NCBI RefSeq assembly: GCF_002633015.1
Contig: NZ_NSIU01000015.1
Span: forward strand, 1-49,970
Direction of reading: 5' to 3'
Source: Sulfuricurvum sp. PD_MW2
GTDB taxonomy: Bacteria; Campylobacterota; Campylobacteria; Campylobacterales; Sulfurimonadaceae
Length of the DNA: 49,970 bases
A program made the position numbers and the translations under genes. Within the stretch, counting starts at the first letter, position 1. Every line of letters begins with the position of its first letter. Shown one piece after another: positions 15,901-23,501 of the stretch. The notes under the pieces were generated by a model that was not told the origin of the DNA, searched no databases, and saw only the letters and a program-made list of their open reading frames with translations.

Positions 15901-16170
15901 TTATAACACCATTTTAATGTGGGGATGGGCTTTGAGTGTTTCGTAAAAGTAGGTGCGTTCATCTTCATTATGCACCAGAAGCTCCAAGTTCATGCTGATG
16001 TACTTCCCCCCTTTGCTCACATTGGAAGGGTTCAGCGAATAGGAGCGCTCCCCAATAATTTCCATGGCGGCTATTTCGATACCGGCACGTTCGTAGGCAA
16101 CGACTTTATAACACCATTTGCATGGGTATTCGAGCTCAAGCTTTTGGGTTGTTTCGTTGATAATCACCAC
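15901..16170 (-). CDS. DUF493/YbeD-family small protein
   Basis: An 89-residue protein of the DUF493 (YbeD/HP0495) family, a ferredoxin-like alpha/beta fold similar to ACT regulatory domains. Family features seen are the opening strand [14 protein letters not shown], the central [21 protein letters not shown] and the terminal HPHIKMVL, which matches the usual ending of the family. It starts 35 bases inside the end of moaC; this long overlap seems real because the family's first strand begins right after the start codon. Function is not established; a regulatory or lipoylation-linked role has been suggested for relatives. Confidence 0.8.
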   Translation of the reverse strand: MVIINETTQKLELEYPCKWCYKVVAYERAGIEIAAMEIIGERSYSLNPSNVSKGGKYISMNLELLVHNEDERTYFYETLKAHPHIKMVL

Positions 16171-16621
16171 TTTTGCCTCCTGATTTGGTTTCGAGCTGGA
16201 TCGGACCGATCACCATCGATTTGTCAATCGCTTTGAGCATATCATAAATCGTGAGTAATCCGATGCTTGTTCCTGTCAGTGCTTCCATCTCCACTCCGGT
16301 TTGTCCACTGAGTTTTGCCGTAACGGTGAGACGAAACCCTGGGAGATCCGGAAGTTCTTCAATGTCACAATGGACACCGCTGAGGTTCAGCGGATGGCAC
16401 ATCGGTATCAGATCGGAGGTTTTTTTTGTCCCCATAATAGCCGCAATGACAGCAGTTTGAAGTACGGGCCCTTTTTTGGCTGTTTGGTTGATGACGGCAT
16501 TGAATGCACCGGCACTCATGGTGATCAATCCACTCGCAACTGCAGTACGTGAAGTTGTGGTTTTGTCTGAGACATCGACCATTTTTGGGCGGTCACGCTC
16601 ATCAAGATGGGTTAAATTCAT
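16136..16621 (-). CDS. moaC: Cyclic pyranopterin monophosphate synthase MoaC
   Basis: A 161-residue cytoplasmic enzyme that, after MoaA, converts 3',8-cyclo-GTP to cyclic pyranopterin monophosphate in molybdenum-cofactor synthesis. Length and motifs fit: the opening [17 protein letters not shown], the active-site segments PMCHPL and GVEMEALTG, and YDMLKAIDK with the catalytic Asp and Lys. The gene heads a reverse operon and is followed by the DUF493 gene. Its nearness to a molybdoenzyme cluster and to mobA suggests the cofactor genes are grouped with their main client. Confidence 0.96.
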   Translation of the reverse strand: MNLTHLDERDRPKMVDVSDKTTTSRTAVASGLITMSAGAFNAVINQTAKKGPVLQTAVIAAIMGTKKTSDLIPMCHPLNLSGVHCDIEELPDLPGFRLTVTAKLSGQTGVEMEALTGTSIGLLTIYDMLKAIDKSMVIGPIQLETKSGGKSGDYQRNNPKA

Positions 16622-16741
16622 AGTATACTCTTCATTATTCTTTTTATTATTATAGCTTAGAGTTGTTAATCGAGCAGTGATTAAAAATTGATCATAAGAA
16701 AGCTTGATTTTGGGTTATAGTTTTAGCATGAGTTTTCGGTA

Positions 16742-16757
16742 ATGCTATCGATAGCAT
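16742..16757. promoter_or_regulatory. 16-base perfect palindrome between divergent genes
   Basis: ATGCTATCGATAGCAT is a perfect inverted repeat in the 242-bp gap between moaC and the divergent PDC-sensor gene. It lies 121 bases before each gene start, and the surrounding DNA is AT-rich. It has the size and symmetry of a dimeric repressor site, but no matching regulator is known to me. Confidence 0.45.
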
Positions 16758-16863
16758 GTAATTCCAAAATCCTCATACCTCCTTCAAAGCATAGGATTGC
16801 TCGATTATGGATATAGATGGTAGCAATCCTAAATAGTTAGAAATCCAAACCAAAGGGGAAAAA

Positions 16864-17745
16864 ATGCAAAATTTAGTACGAAGTTATGCTGCAAATGCCC
16901 CGTTAATTGAAAAATTTATTATCACTTCCCTTGGAAGGGTCAGTTTAAAAACATTTAACGTGCAACTTGCAGAGAGATTGTATAAAACATTTCCGAGTCT
17001 CGAGCTCATTTATCAATGTGATGAGGGATTTGTTCAAAATTCACCCAATATCTATATTGATCGCGAGGAGGCTCATCATGCCGGAGCGGATCGTGCCTAT
17101 TTGGTCGATGAGAGCGCTCTTGAAAAAGGATACCAAGTAAGCGAACCCTATATCTCTACGGCAACAGGCCATTTGTGTATTACGGTGATTTATGCAGTAC
17201 CGGAGGGGTATCTGTTTTTAGATTTTCGTGTGCGCAGTTTGTTGGAACGATTTGATCTGATTGAGAAAAACGATGTCTTTAAACGGATCAATCGATCATC
17301 GTACGCTGTCATAGGCGGAGGGCTGCTCTTTTTCGGTGTATTCGTGGTTTTGTACGGTTTTTATACATTCGTCGGTTATTTGGTGGGAGCGGAGCCTCTG
17401 AGCATGGATACGGTATTTAAACCGATTATCGCATTGACACTGGGGCTAGCGGTTTATGATTTGGGTAAAACGATTTTTGAGCAGGAAGTATTGCCGAAAA
17501 CACAACATGTGAGCGATGCGTTTAACGCCAAGACATTACTCAATTTTTCGGTATCGATTATTATCGCATTGTTGATTGAGGCGTTATTGGTTGTCTTTAA
17601 AATCGCATTGCACGATTATAAAGATTTGCCGTATGCATCGACGCTTATTGCTGCCCTTTCATTTTTGTTATTGGTTTTTGCGGTCTTTATTTATTTGGTT
17701 CGCAAAAGCGAGAAAGAGCCTCTTGATACTCGTGAGGATGGTTGA
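16864..17745 (+). CDS. PDC-sensor membrane protein without an output domain
   Basis: A 293-residue protein. The N-terminal 145 residues are soluble and resemble a PDC/Cache-type small-molecule sensor: LIYQCDEGFVQNSPNIY, ADRAYLVDES, GYQVSEPYISTATGHLCITVIYAV and FLDFRV follow the pattern of such domains. The C-terminal half contains about four membrane segments (near 150-175, 183-201, 220-242 and 255-278) and a short charged tail. There is no kinase, GGDEF, EAL or methyl-accepting domain, so it may signal through a partner or modulate a membrane complex. The start has a GGGG-rich site (CAAAGGGGAAAAA). Its 3' end overlaps the convergent mobA gene by 59 bases. Confidence 0.65.
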   Translation: MQNLVRSYAANAPLIEKFIITSLGRVSLKTFNVQLAERLYKTFPSLELIYQCDEGFVQNSPNIYIDREEAHHAGADRAYLVDESALEKGYQVSEPYISTATGHLCITVIYAVPEGYLFLDFRVRSLLERFDLIEKNDVFKRINRSSYAVIGGGLLFFGVFVVLYGFYTFVGYLVGAEPLSMDTVFKPIIALTLGLAVYDLGKTIFEQEVLPKTQHVSDAFNAKTLLNFSVSIIIALLIEALLVVFKIALHDYKDLPYASTLIAALSFLLLVFAVFIYLVRKSEKEPLDTREDG

Positions 17746-18271
17746 GGTTGGCAAACGGGGTTTCATCGTCGAACTCGACGTATCGAGTCGATGATGAGGC
17801 GAGAAGCTTTCCTAAACGGTGATCTCCCTCACGGAGCATCCGCTCAAATTCTCCTACGAGCGAGCGGTGATAGATACCGCAAAGCGGATGGGATCCTGTC
17901 AGAGTACGGGCAATCACCGCATCTAGATCTTCGCTGTCTGCATCCAAAAGCGTTTGAAAAACTTCATAATTGACAAACGGTGTATCGACGCTGAGTACCA
18001 TTATACGTTCATCCTCCAATGCTCTAAATGCACTTACAAATCCTGCCGTAGGTGCATAGTCAACCTCTATTGGATCGAGTATAAAAGGGGCTGAGAAATC
18101 AAATTTTTCACGTGTTTTGGTTGAGATAGCGACAACGGAGAAGAGTTTGCTGAGGCGATCGTATTGGAATTCGGCAAGGGTTGGGAAATTGCCGAAAGGG
18201 AGGAGAGATTTATCCTGACCCATCCGAGAACTTTTACCCCCGGCAAAGAGGATGCAGGGGATTGAAAACAT
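17687..18271 (-). CDS. mobA: Molybdenum cofactor guanylyltransferase MobA
   Basis: A 194-residue cytoplasmic enzyme that adds GMP to molybdopterin to form the guanine dinucleotide cofactor used by DMSO-reductase-family enzymes. The nucleotide-binding signature FAGGKSSRMGQDKSLLPF is near the N terminus, and the metal-binding aspartate region VLSVDTPFV and the later GSHPLCGIYHRS also fit. This cofactor form is exactly what the molybdoenzyme encoded upstream requires. It starts two bases after the stop of the DUF2780 gene and overlaps the convergent sensor gene at its 3' end by 59 bases. Confidence 0.94.
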   Translation of the reverse strand: MFSIPCILFAGGKSSRMGQDKSLLPFGNFPTLAEFQYDRLSKLFSVVAISTKTREKFDFSAPFILDPIEVDYAPTAGFVSAFRALEDERIMVLSVDTPFVNYEVFQTLLDADSEDLDAVIARTLTGSHPLCGIYHRSLVGEFERMLREGDHRLGKLLASSSTRYVEFDDETPFANLNHPHEYQEALSRFCEPNK

Positions 18272-18273
18272 TA

Positions 18274-18732
18274 TTATTTTGCCATTGCGGCAGCGAGAAT
18301 TTTATCCATTGCAGGCGTTGCACCGCTTTGGAGATATTGGAGTACCAACGGGGTAAATTTGCTAATCATAGAAGCATCCATCCCCAGAAAGCTAAATTGT
18401 GAACCTAACGTCCCCATTCCGAGCAGTCCGGCAGGTGCTGCACCTAACAGGGTACCTGCTTGTGGAACTTGTTTCGTTAATGCTGTAAAATCAGCAGGTT
18501 TCATATTGTTTTTGGCATTGTTGATGATAGCCGCTGTTCCTCCAACCGCTTGGGTCGGTGTAATCCCCAAGGTGGAAGTGAGGTTTTTGATGAGTGGATT
18601 TGAGGTTAATGAAGCATCCAATGCAGGTGCGGCGCTCTGTGCGGCAGGCGTCAGTGTTTGTACAACAGATCCGAAATCCAAAGCATTGGCATTAGAAATT
18701 ATCAACAAAGCGGCAAGAAAAAGTGAACGCAT
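18274..18732 (-). CDS. Exported DUF2780-like protein
   Basis: A 152-residue protein with a signal peptide (MRSLFLAALLIISNANA). The start at 18732 has CCGGAG ahead; an upstream in-frame ATG lacks one. The mature part is Ala/Gly/Leu-rich and helical, with features of the DUF2780 (VcgC/VcgE) family: LTSTLGITPTQAVGGTAAII near the start, QVPQAGTLLGAAP in the middle and a C-terminal segment resembling MISKFTPLVLQYLQS. Function is unknown. It lies between leuC and mobA on the same strand. Confidence 0.65.
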   Translation of the reverse strand: MRSLFLAALLIISNANALDFGSVVQTLTPAAQSAAPALDASLTSNPLIKNLTSTLGITPTQAVGGTAAIINNAKNNMKPADFTALTKQVPQAGTLLGAAPAGLLGMGTLGSQFSFLGMDASMISKFTPLVLQYLQSGATPAMDKILAAAMAK

Positions 18733-18779
18733 AAATATCTCCGGTGAATAAATGTGACTATTATAGCTTAGGAGGATGT

Positions 18780-18800
18780 ATTTCTCCAATAAGGAGAAAT
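18780..18800 (-). terminator. Hairpin immediately after leuC
   Basis: ATTTCTCC/GGAGAAAT forms a perfect 8-bp stem with a 5-base loop directly after the leuC stop codon. No T-run follows on the reverse strand, so termination would be partial at best. Confidence 0.5.
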
Positions 18801-18801
18801 A

Positions 18802-20070
18802 TTAGTTGATGGTAGATGGATCGGTAATGTATCCGGCGATCGCAGATGCTGCCGCAACGGCAGAATTGGCGAGATAAACTTTTGAACTGCGCGCTCCCAT
18901 CCGTCCGACAAAGTTACGGTTGGTAGTAGCAACGGCGACTTCATTGTCTCCTAAAATTCCCATATAACCACCAAGACATGCTCCGCACGTAGGATTGGAA
19001 ACAACCCCGCCCGCATCGATGATGATATCAATATAGCCCGCTTTGGTCGCTTCGCGCAAAATACGTTGAGTCCCTGGAGTGACAATGAGGCGAACATCCG
19101 GATGCACCCGTTTGCCTTTGAGGATTTCAGCAGCAATTTTTAGGTCGCTCAAACGGCCGTTTGTGCAACTTCCGATGAATGCCTGATCAACTTTGATGTT
19201 ATCGCTAACCGCTTGGCTAAGACTATGTCCGTTACTTGGAAGGAATGGATAGGCGATAACCGGCTCGAGATTACCTACATCGATTTCGAGCACTTGAACG
19301 TAAATTGCGTCTTCATCGGAGTAGTGGATTTTTGGTTCACGAGCAAGAGGCTTATCGGAGAGGAATTCAGCCGTAATCGTATCATACGCCACGATACCGC
19401 TTTTCGCTCCCGCTTCGATTGCCATATTACACATTGAAAAGCGATCATCCATGCTGAAATACTGGATAGAATCACCCACGAATTCGAGTGTTTGGTACAG
19501 GGCACCGTCAACGCCGATCATACGGATGACCTCGAGGATGACGTCTTTTCCGGTCGTATATTTACCCGGTTTGCCGCTTAGGACGACTTTGATAGACTCA
19601 GGAACTTTGAACCAGTTGCCTCCGGTAACCATAGCGAACGCAAGGTCGGTCGAACCCATACCGGTAGAGAACGCACCGAGAGCTCCGTGGGTACAAGTAT
19701 GCGAGTCTGCACCGATGATCACATCACCCGGTACGACGAGACCTTTTTCAGGGAGCAATGCGTGCTCGATCCCCATATCTTTTTCATCAAAGAAGTTTTT
19801 CATTGCGTATTTTTTTGCAAAATCACGGCTGATGCGCGCTTGGTTCGCAGACGCGATATCTTTTGCAGGGATGAAGTGATCCAAAACGATTGAGAATCCG
19901 TCTGGATTAGCAAGTTTTGTCGCTCCCGAATCTTCGAATGCTTTGATCGAAATAGGGGTAGTAATGTCGTTTCCGATAACCATGTCGATCGGTGAACGGA
20001 CGATCTCTCCCGCATAAACAGGATGTCCGACATGCTCGGAGAATATTTTTTCTGTAATCGTTTGACCCAT
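18802..20070 (-). CDS. leuC: 3-isopropylmalate dehydratase large subunit LeuC
   Basis: A 422-residue aconitase-family enzyme of leucine synthesis, isomerising 2- to 3-isopropylmalate together with LeuD. Fe-S ligands are seen in FIGSCTNGR (about residue 300) and NPTCGACLGG (about 360-366), and the substrate loops in GADSHTCTHGALGAF and ATTNRNFVGRMG. Length of about 420 marks the shorter HacA/LeuC type typical of Campylobacterota and archaea rather than the 466-residue enterobacterial type. leuD is not adjacent in this window. The DUF2780 and mobA genes follow on the same strand after a hairpin. Confidence 0.96.
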   Translation of the reverse strand: MGQTITEKIFSEHVGHPVYAGEIVRSPIDMVIGNDITTPISIKAFEDSGATKLANPDGFSIVLDHFIPAKDIASANQARISRDFAKKYAMKNFFDEKDMGIEHALLPEKGLVVPGDVIIGADSHTCTHGALGAFSTGMGSTDLAFAMVTGGNWFKVPESIKVVLSGKPGKYTTGKDVILEVIRMIGVDGALYQTLEFVGDSIQYFSMDDRFSMCNMAIEAGAKSGIVAYDTITAEFLSDKPLAREPKIHYSDEDAIYVQVLEIDVGNLEPVIAYPFLPSNGHSLSQAVSDNIKVDQAFIGSCTNGRLSDLKIAAEILKGKRVHPDVRLIVTPGTQRILREATKAGYIDIIIDAGGVVSNPTCGACLGGYMGILGDNEVAVATTNRNFVGRMGARSSKVYLANSAVAAASAIAGYITDPSTIN

Positions 20071-20139
20071 AATAATACCTTCACAAAGGGGCTAAATAAT
20101 GGGGTGATTATACCATAGCGTCCCTTAGCCTTTGAGGAA

Positions 20140-21654
20140 TTAGGATTCGTGAATATCTTTAAAAGTTTCTCGGATAGTAATAAATTCGTCTAAGTGATCA
20201 AAAAAGATATCGATGAGGTGAGGATCAAAATGACGCCCTTTTTCTTCTTTGAAGAGGGTAAAGATTCGTTCATCATCCCACGCTTTTTTATAAACACGGT
20301 CGCTTCCGAGCGCATCAAAGACATCAGCTAACGCTGTGATACGTCCATAAATATGAATATTTTCACCTGCTAATCCTCGTGGATAGCCGCTGCCATCCCA
20401 TTTTTCATGGTGTTCATATGCAACGATGGCCGCAGCTTGGAGCAGTTTTCTACCGGAGTGTTTTAGCATGTCGTATCCGAGTGCTGCGTGGGTCTCCATA
20501 ACGCGACGCTCCTCTTCATCAAAACGTCCCGGTTTGTTAAGAACAGCATCGGGAATAGCGACTTTGCCGATATCATGCATAGGAGAAGCTTGTTTAAGCA
20601 TCTCGGCTTCCTCTTCATCCAGTCCGTAATACAAAGCTAAGAGTTTGGAATATTCCGCAACCCGTTTGACATGGTTTCCCGTCTCTTTGGAACGGCTTTC
20701 TCCGATTGAACCCATCGTAAAAACAACTTCGCGCTGGGTATCTTCAATTTCATGGTTTAGTGTTGTGATTTCGCCGAGTGCATGATCCATCCCTTCGATC
20801 ATCGTATTAAAAGCATTGGAGAGTTGTCCAATTTCATCATCACGATTCACGCTGACTTGCTGTGTATAATCTTGGGTGCGGGTAATCATTTTGGCCGTAT
20901 CAGAGAGGATAATAACCGGACGAATCAGAGCTGTTGCGACGTAATAGGCGGCGATACCGATAAAACAAGCTCCTAGAAGAAGCAAGGCGATAAACCACTG
21001 TTCATATTTGTACAATAACCGATACGCAAAATCTTTTTCTTCTTCCAGAACAATTTTTAAATCGGGATAATTGGTCAGTTTATGAGAAACTTTGAGCGAT
21101 TCTTCAAAAATAGCCGGTTTGAGAGAGATGGTGCCATCACGATGTTCGAGATAATAGTGGCGCTTGGGTGTATTTGAAAAAAAAGGTCGAAAGTTCTCAA
21201 AAGGATAGGTGACCATCAATCTGGCAATCTCTTTTTGAGTGAAATTTGAATGGATAGGGATACTAAAGAGAGGAGTAGTTTTTTTTGTTTGAGCGATGGA
21301 AGAGAAATCGCTAGAGGCGATGATTTTTCCATTTGGATCAACAACGTAAAAGTCCCCTTGCATTTTCATATCATTTTTCTTCAAGCTCAGTACCATGCTG
21401 ATGCGATGATCTAAATCTTGCGTATAAATATCATTCATCACTTCCGATTTTGCAATAAAGAGCATATCGTTATGGAGAGTTTGTAGATACTGATCGATCC
21501 GTTCTGAGGTTAATCGTACCTGTGTTTTCATCTCTTGCGTGATCGCTTTGTACTGCTCTTGATAAAAAGAATTACCCAAGAGAATCATGCTTAACGCATA
21601 GGGAATAAGGCTGATTCCTAAAAAGAGAAGTATCGTTTTGAGTTTAAAACTCAT
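20140..21654 (-). CDS. Membrane sensor HD-GYP c-di-GMP phosphodiesterase
   Basis: A 504-residue inner-membrane protein predicted to degrade c-di-GMP. Order: membrane segment (about 8-28), periplasmic sensor region (30-215, Cache-like, with YVVDPNGKIIASSDF), second membrane segment (220-242), HAMP (245-297) and HD-GYP (about 310-495). The catalytic motifs are intact: HDIGK, the repeated histidines in AYEHHEKWDGSGYPRGL, and ADVFDALGSDR. Its first bases overlap the end of a phosphate-binding-like protein gene, itself preceded by a porin gene, so an external ligand may be captured, passed to this sensor and turned into lowered c-di-GMP. Confidence 0.9.
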   Translation of the reverse strand: MSFKLKTILLFLGISLIPYALSMILLGNSFYQEQYKAITQEMKTQVRLTSERIDQYLQTLHNDMLFIAKSEVMNDIYTQDLDHRISMVLSLKKNDMKMQGDFYVVDPNGKIIASSDFSSIAQTKKTTPLFSIPIHSNFTQKEIARLMVTYPFENFRPFFSNTPKRHYYLEHRDGTISLKPAIFEESLKVSHKLTNYPDLKIVLEEEKDFAYRLLYKYEQWFIALLLLGACFIGIAAYYVATALIRPVIILSDTAKMITRTQDYTQQVSVNRDDEIGQLSNAFNTMIEGMDHALGEITTLNHEIEDTQREVVFTMGSIGESRSKETGNHVKRVAEYSKLLALYYGLDEEEAEMLKQASPMHDIGKVAIPDAVLNKPGRFDEEERRVMETHAALGYDMLKHSGRKLLQAAAIVAYEHHEKWDGSGYPRGLAGENIHIYGRITALADVFDALGSDRVYKKAWDDERIFTLFKEEKGRHFDPHLIDIFFDHLDEFITIRETFKDIHES

Positions 21655-22045
21655 AGATTACCCTTACCGAGTTATCGACCATCGAAGAGGGGATGTAGCC
21701 GATAGATCCCTCGACATTCTGGACAAATGCTTTGATGGATTCATGAGAAGGCTGCGTTGTCGGTGGGCAATTTCCCTGAAAATGCTGTTTCATCCAATAG
21801 GTATTGAGCCGATCCCTTCCCATTCCGATCACAGTTGCTTCAAAAGCTATACGGGAAGGCTCTTGTCCTACCAAATTCAGAGGGATGATTTTCTGATCGC
21901 CGACACTATGACGTTTTTGGAGATAAATATCGCGTATTTGTTCAACTGTAATCGCGGTGATTGGAACTTTTTTGGAGATGATAAGACTGTATTGGGTTCC
22001 AAAGAGGGTTGAGACGAATAGAGACATCAAAAGTAGCGGCTTCAT
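21644..22045 (-). CDS. Small periplasmic PstS-like binding protein
   Basis: A 133-residue exported protein with a signal peptide (MKPLLLMSLFVSTLFG). It resembles half of a PstS-type phosphate-binding fold: ITVEQIRDIYLQKRHSVGDQKIIPLNLV is a strong match to the conserved start of PBP-like-domain proteins, and VEGSIGYIPSS resembles the phosphate loop region. It lacks the second lobe, so it is a mini binding protein. It sits between a porin gene (sharing one base with its stop) and an HD-GYP sensor gene (11-base overlap), making a tight three-gene unit. Confidence 0.72.
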   Translation of the reverse strand: MKPLLLMSLFVSTLFGTQYSLIISKKVPITAITVEQIRDIYLQKRHSVGDQKIIPLNLVGQEPSRIAFEATVIGMGRDRLNTYWMKQHFQGNCPPTTQPSHESIKAFVQNVEGSIGYIPSSMVDNSVRVIYEF

Positions 22046-23034
22046 CAGAAGAGTACCGATAATGAAAATAATGCCCGATTCTCATCGTGCAAGGAGTGCC
22101 ATTGATATTCACCTTTGAGTGATACGGGGTAGAGCGGACGATAGCTGTATCCGAGAATGGCAATATTGTCTTTGTAATTTGTGTGATGATCGTTGAAGTA
22201 TTCATATCGACCGATGAGGGCATGTTCTTGAGTCACGTGATACATCGTTTGTGCATACCCTGAGAAAGCGTAATCTTCTTGGGTATTAGAATACTGATTT
22301 TTAGCTAGAAGCGCCTCTAGGATGAATTGCCATTGACTATCGTCGTATTTGGTTCCGGCTTGCATAAAACGGGTTCGCTGATTGGTTTTGGTGATATATT
22401 CTCCGATGCTTACTCCGGCATTGAGTTCCATGGAAAACTCTTGTTCCAAGGCTAGCCCATAAAAGTGAGTATTGGGAAGATTGATATACTCTTCGTCCAA
22501 ATCTCGATTGTTTTGCCCAAAGAGGTGATAGCGCATACCTTTAGTTTGCGGTACATATCCGTTGATGTCGATCCCGCTCAGCAATCTTGGAAAAAGGAGT
22601 GTGCTGTAGAGAGGATTGGAGGTGGTATCACGCAGTACGTTGATCGGTTCTTTGTTCCAGTAGCCTATCGGTGTGATCTGTTTACCGAAACGGATATTGA
22701 AAGCATCGGACAGCCAAATATCACCATACAGCCGTTCGGCATGGAATTTCGGGTTTCCCTCTTCTGCCCCGTCGGTGAAGTTTTTATGATAAAAGCGGAT
22801 GGCTTCGAATTCTGCCAAATAGGATATCGTAGGGTTAATGTCCCCATAAGCCATGAGGGCAACATCATCGAGTGTAAAGGTATCGGTATTTTTATTGGAT
22901 TCAAATTCTGTAGAAAAATAGCCGCCAACATTCAACGAATCACTATAGTGAATACCACGCCCGAGTTCGTATGGTTCTGCGTGTGCCAAAGTGAGGAAAA
23001 GAAGAGAAAAAAGAGATAAAAATTTTAAATACAC
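22045..23034 (-). CDS. Outer-membrane porin-like beta-barrel
   Basis: A 329-residue protein. GTG at 23034 is the likeliest start because AGAGGG lies ahead of it and it begins a compact signal peptide (VYLKFLSLFSLLFLTLAHA). A TTG at 23058 is also in frame but poorly placed. The mature part shows alternating strands with aromatic girdles (GGYFSTEFESNKN, FNIRFGKQITPIGYWNKEP, LIGRYEYFND, LKGEYQW) and ends in SLSVLF with a terminal Phe, as in outer-membrane barrels. It is similar in style to phosphate-selective or OprP-like porins. It is first in the porin/binding protein/HD-GYP operon. Confidence 0.75.
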   Translation of the reverse strand: MYLKFLSLFSLLFLTLAHAEPYELGRGIHYSDSLNVGGYFSTEFESNKNTDTFTLDDVALMAYGDINPTISYLAEFEAIRFYHKNFTDGAEEGNPKFHAERLYGDIWLSDAFNIRFGKQITPIGYWNKEPINVLRDTTSNPLYSTLLFPRLLSGIDINGYVPQTKGMRYHLFGQNNRDLDEEYINLPNTHFYGLALEQEFSMELNAGVSIGEYITKTNQRTRFMQAGTKYDDSQWQFILEALLAKNQYSNTQEDYAFSGYAQTMYHVTQEHALIGRYEYFNDHHTNYKDNIAILGYSYRPLYPVSLKGEYQWHSLHDENRALFSLSVLF

Positions 23035-23128
23035 GTATACCCTCTCTCGACTGCTCAATTATTGAAGTATTCAATCGTAGCATAAAATCAGATAAGGTTT
23101 GCTTGCAGATAGAGACGCAAAAAATGAT

Positions 23129-23134
23129 TATAAT
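23129..23134 (+). promoter_or_regulatory. Putative -10 box for the ArsC-family gene
   Basis: TATAAT lies 22 bases before the ATG at 23157, giving a very short leader. A TTGCAG at 23103-23108 is spaced 20 bases upstream, longer than ideal. The same 122-bp gap must also carry the promoter for the divergent porin operon. Confidence 0.4.
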
Positions 23135-23156
23135 TCGATAAAAATAAAGAGACTGT

Positions 23157-23501
23157 ATGATCACCATCTGGCATAATCCAAAATGTTCCAAATCACGCGA
23201 AGCACTTCAGATTCTTGAGCAAAAAGGGGTGAATTCTGAAGTTTTTAAATACCTCGATACCCCGCCATCACGCGATGAGATCGTTGCCGTGTTACAAAAA
23301 TTGGGAGTTTCAGCGCGAGAGTTGATGCGAACCAAAGAGGATCTTTATAAAGAACTGGGATTATCTCAGGTCAATGAGGAATCAAAATTGATCGATGCCC
23401 TCGCAGAATATCCCAAACTGATCGAACGACCGATTGTGATTGAGGGAAATCGAGCCGTTATCGGGCGCCCGGTTGAAAAAGTGATTGAATTTTTAGGTTA
23501 A
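23157..23501 (+). CDS. arsC: Glutaredoxin-type arsenate reductase family (ArsC/YfgD)
   Basis: A 114-residue thioredoxin-fold protein of the ArsC family. The catalytic cysteine is in [11 protein letters not shown] near the N terminus. The three arginines that hold arsenate in characterised members are matched by LMRTKE, LIERPIV and [10 protein letters not shown]. Length fits the YfgD/ArsC branch. No ars operon regulator or arsenite pump is adjacent, so a general redox role is possible. It ends with a 4-base convergent overlap with the chemoreceptor gene. Confidence 0.82.
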   Translation: MITIWHNPKCSKSREALQILEQKGVNSEVFKYLDTPPSRDEIVAVLQKLGVSARELMRTKEDLYKELGLSQVNEESKLIDALAEYPKLIERPIVIEGNRAVIGRPVEKVIEFLG

